34,977 nt of DNA from NCBI GenBank assembly GCA_021790515.1, contig JAJYHV010000046.1, forward strand, positions 16,462 through 51,438. The letters run 5' to 3'. The notes under the pieces are model-generated. The model did no database searches, was not told the DNA's origin, and saw only the letters and a list, made by a program, of their open reading frames with translations. Source of the DNA: Pseudomonadota bacterium (GTDB lineage Bacteria; Pseudomonadota; Gammaproteobacteria; Burkholderiales; Sulfuriferulaceae). This document shows positions 34,557 to 34,977 of this stretch, one piece after another (the stretch's first letter is position 1; every line of letters starts with the position of its first letter). Both the position numbers and the translations under genes were made by a program.

Positions 34557-34673
34557 GATATTGTGTGGCGTGTTTGGTCGGGGTTGTATGGGCGCGGTTG
34601 ATATTGAGATGGGCTGAACCGGCGAGCTATCGACGGGCTGAGAAGTGAAATGGTTTTAAGATGGCGGCTTCAG

Positions 34674-34723
34674 AGCTTGAAAAAGCTTGAAAAAGCTTGA
34701 AAAAGCTTGAAAAAGCTTGAAAA
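34674..34723. repeat. 10-bp tandem repeat (AGCTTGAAAA), five perfect copies
   Basis: Lies 13 bases before tRNA-Thr. It creates five A-tracts in phase with the DNA helix. In RNA the units can fold as AAGCUU-GAAA-AAGCUU hairpins with GNRA-type loops. The rest of the 179-base spacer (34557-34735) has no recognised gene. Confidence 0.95.
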
Positions 34724-34735
34724 AAAATTAGCAAA

Positions 34736-34810
<75 letters not shown>

Positions 34811-34850
34811 GTTTTTTGAATAGACAAGCAACGCTAAAAGGAAGGCAAAC

Positions 34851-34977
34851 ATGGCAAAAGGCAAGTTTGAGCGTACCAAGCCCCATGTAAACGTGGGAAC
34901 GATTGGACACGTGGATCATGGCAAGACGACGTTGACGGCGGCGATCACGACGATTTTGTCGAAGAAGTTTGGTGGTG
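34851..34977 (+). CDS. tuf: Elongation factor Tu, N-terminal fragment
   Basis: Delivers aminoacyl-tRNA to the ribosome. The window ends after about 42 codons. The visible residues [19 protein letters not shown] and [14 protein letters not shown] include the P-loop G1 motif. AAGGAAGG ahead of the ATG is a strong Shine-Dalgarno. A 40-base leader separates it from tRNA-Thr, so the tRNA is probably cut from a tRNA-tuf transcript. Confidence 0.97.
   Translation, partial: MAKGKFERTKPHVNVGTIGHVDHGKTTLTAAITTILSKKFGG

Noticed and set aside
34674-34723. CRISPR-like array or tandem promoters
   Set aside because: Units are contiguous with no spacers, and none of the TTGAAA boxes has a -10 at 16-18 bases.

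Overview
The window comes from a betaproteobacterium of moderate GC. The evidence is gene order and gene style. The block lolB-ispE-tRNA-Gln-prs-rplY-pth-ychF, the tRNA-Tyr/tRNA-Gly/tRNA-Thr-tuf cluster, the gmhB-plsC-ygjP trio and the proA-nadD-rsfS-rlmH-maf series are all familiar from that class. The long CTC-type L25 and the N-terminus of Prs also fit. I cannot name the order or genus from sequence alone. Almost all DNA is coding; no intergenic stretch exceeds about 250 bases, and I see no intact insertion sequence, CRISPR array or rRNA gene.

Layout. 1-3334 (+): C-terminal end of a large secreted TpsA-type exoprotein, its outer-membrane TpsB transporter, and a tightly attached sulfotransferase, so a two-partner secretion locus with a possible modifying enzyme. 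3356-10338 (-): an isochorismatase-fold hydrolase overlapping a 1408-residue PAS/GAF/GGDEF/EAL cyclic-di-GMP protein, then a Kef-type K+/H+ antiporter. 10445-12591 (+): an RsbQ/D14-like alpha/beta hydrolase overlapping a GAF-PAS protein whose GGDEF domain is degenerate. I consider this pair the most interesting candidate signalling module here. 12640-19404 (-): a compact seven-gene housekeeping operon, proA-nadD-rsfS-rlmH-maf-map-glnD. 19419-21122 (+): a long periplasmic helical-repeat protein of unknown function that starts 14 bases from proA on the opposite strand. 21158-22492 (-): a small lipoprotein and a PfkB-family kinase.

22728-24915 (+): a secreted zinc-dependent phospholipase C-like protein with a repeat-built N-terminus, then the CCA-adding enzyme. 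25123-27172 (+): gmhB-plsC-ygjP (LPS heptose, phospholipid and a metallopeptidase-fold protein). 27356-30852 (+): TPR protein, lolB, ispE and tRNA-Gln, closed by a strong intrinsic terminator. 30938-34270 (+): prs-rplY-pth-ychF. 34310-end (+): a near-consensus promoter, tRNA-Tyr, tRNA-Gly, tRNA-Thr and the start of tuf.

A recurring feature is short tandem or near-tandem repeats of 10-16 bp at gene edges. They lie at 8286, 21114, 22728, 24913, 26367 and 34674. Two of them contain the stop codons of the adjoining genes and two encode the first or last residues of proteins. This suggests local slippage or duplication is tolerated, or used, at gene boundaries in this genome. Two signalling proteins carrying GGDEF domains, one apparently active and bifunctional and one apparently inactive, lie within 5 kb of each other.
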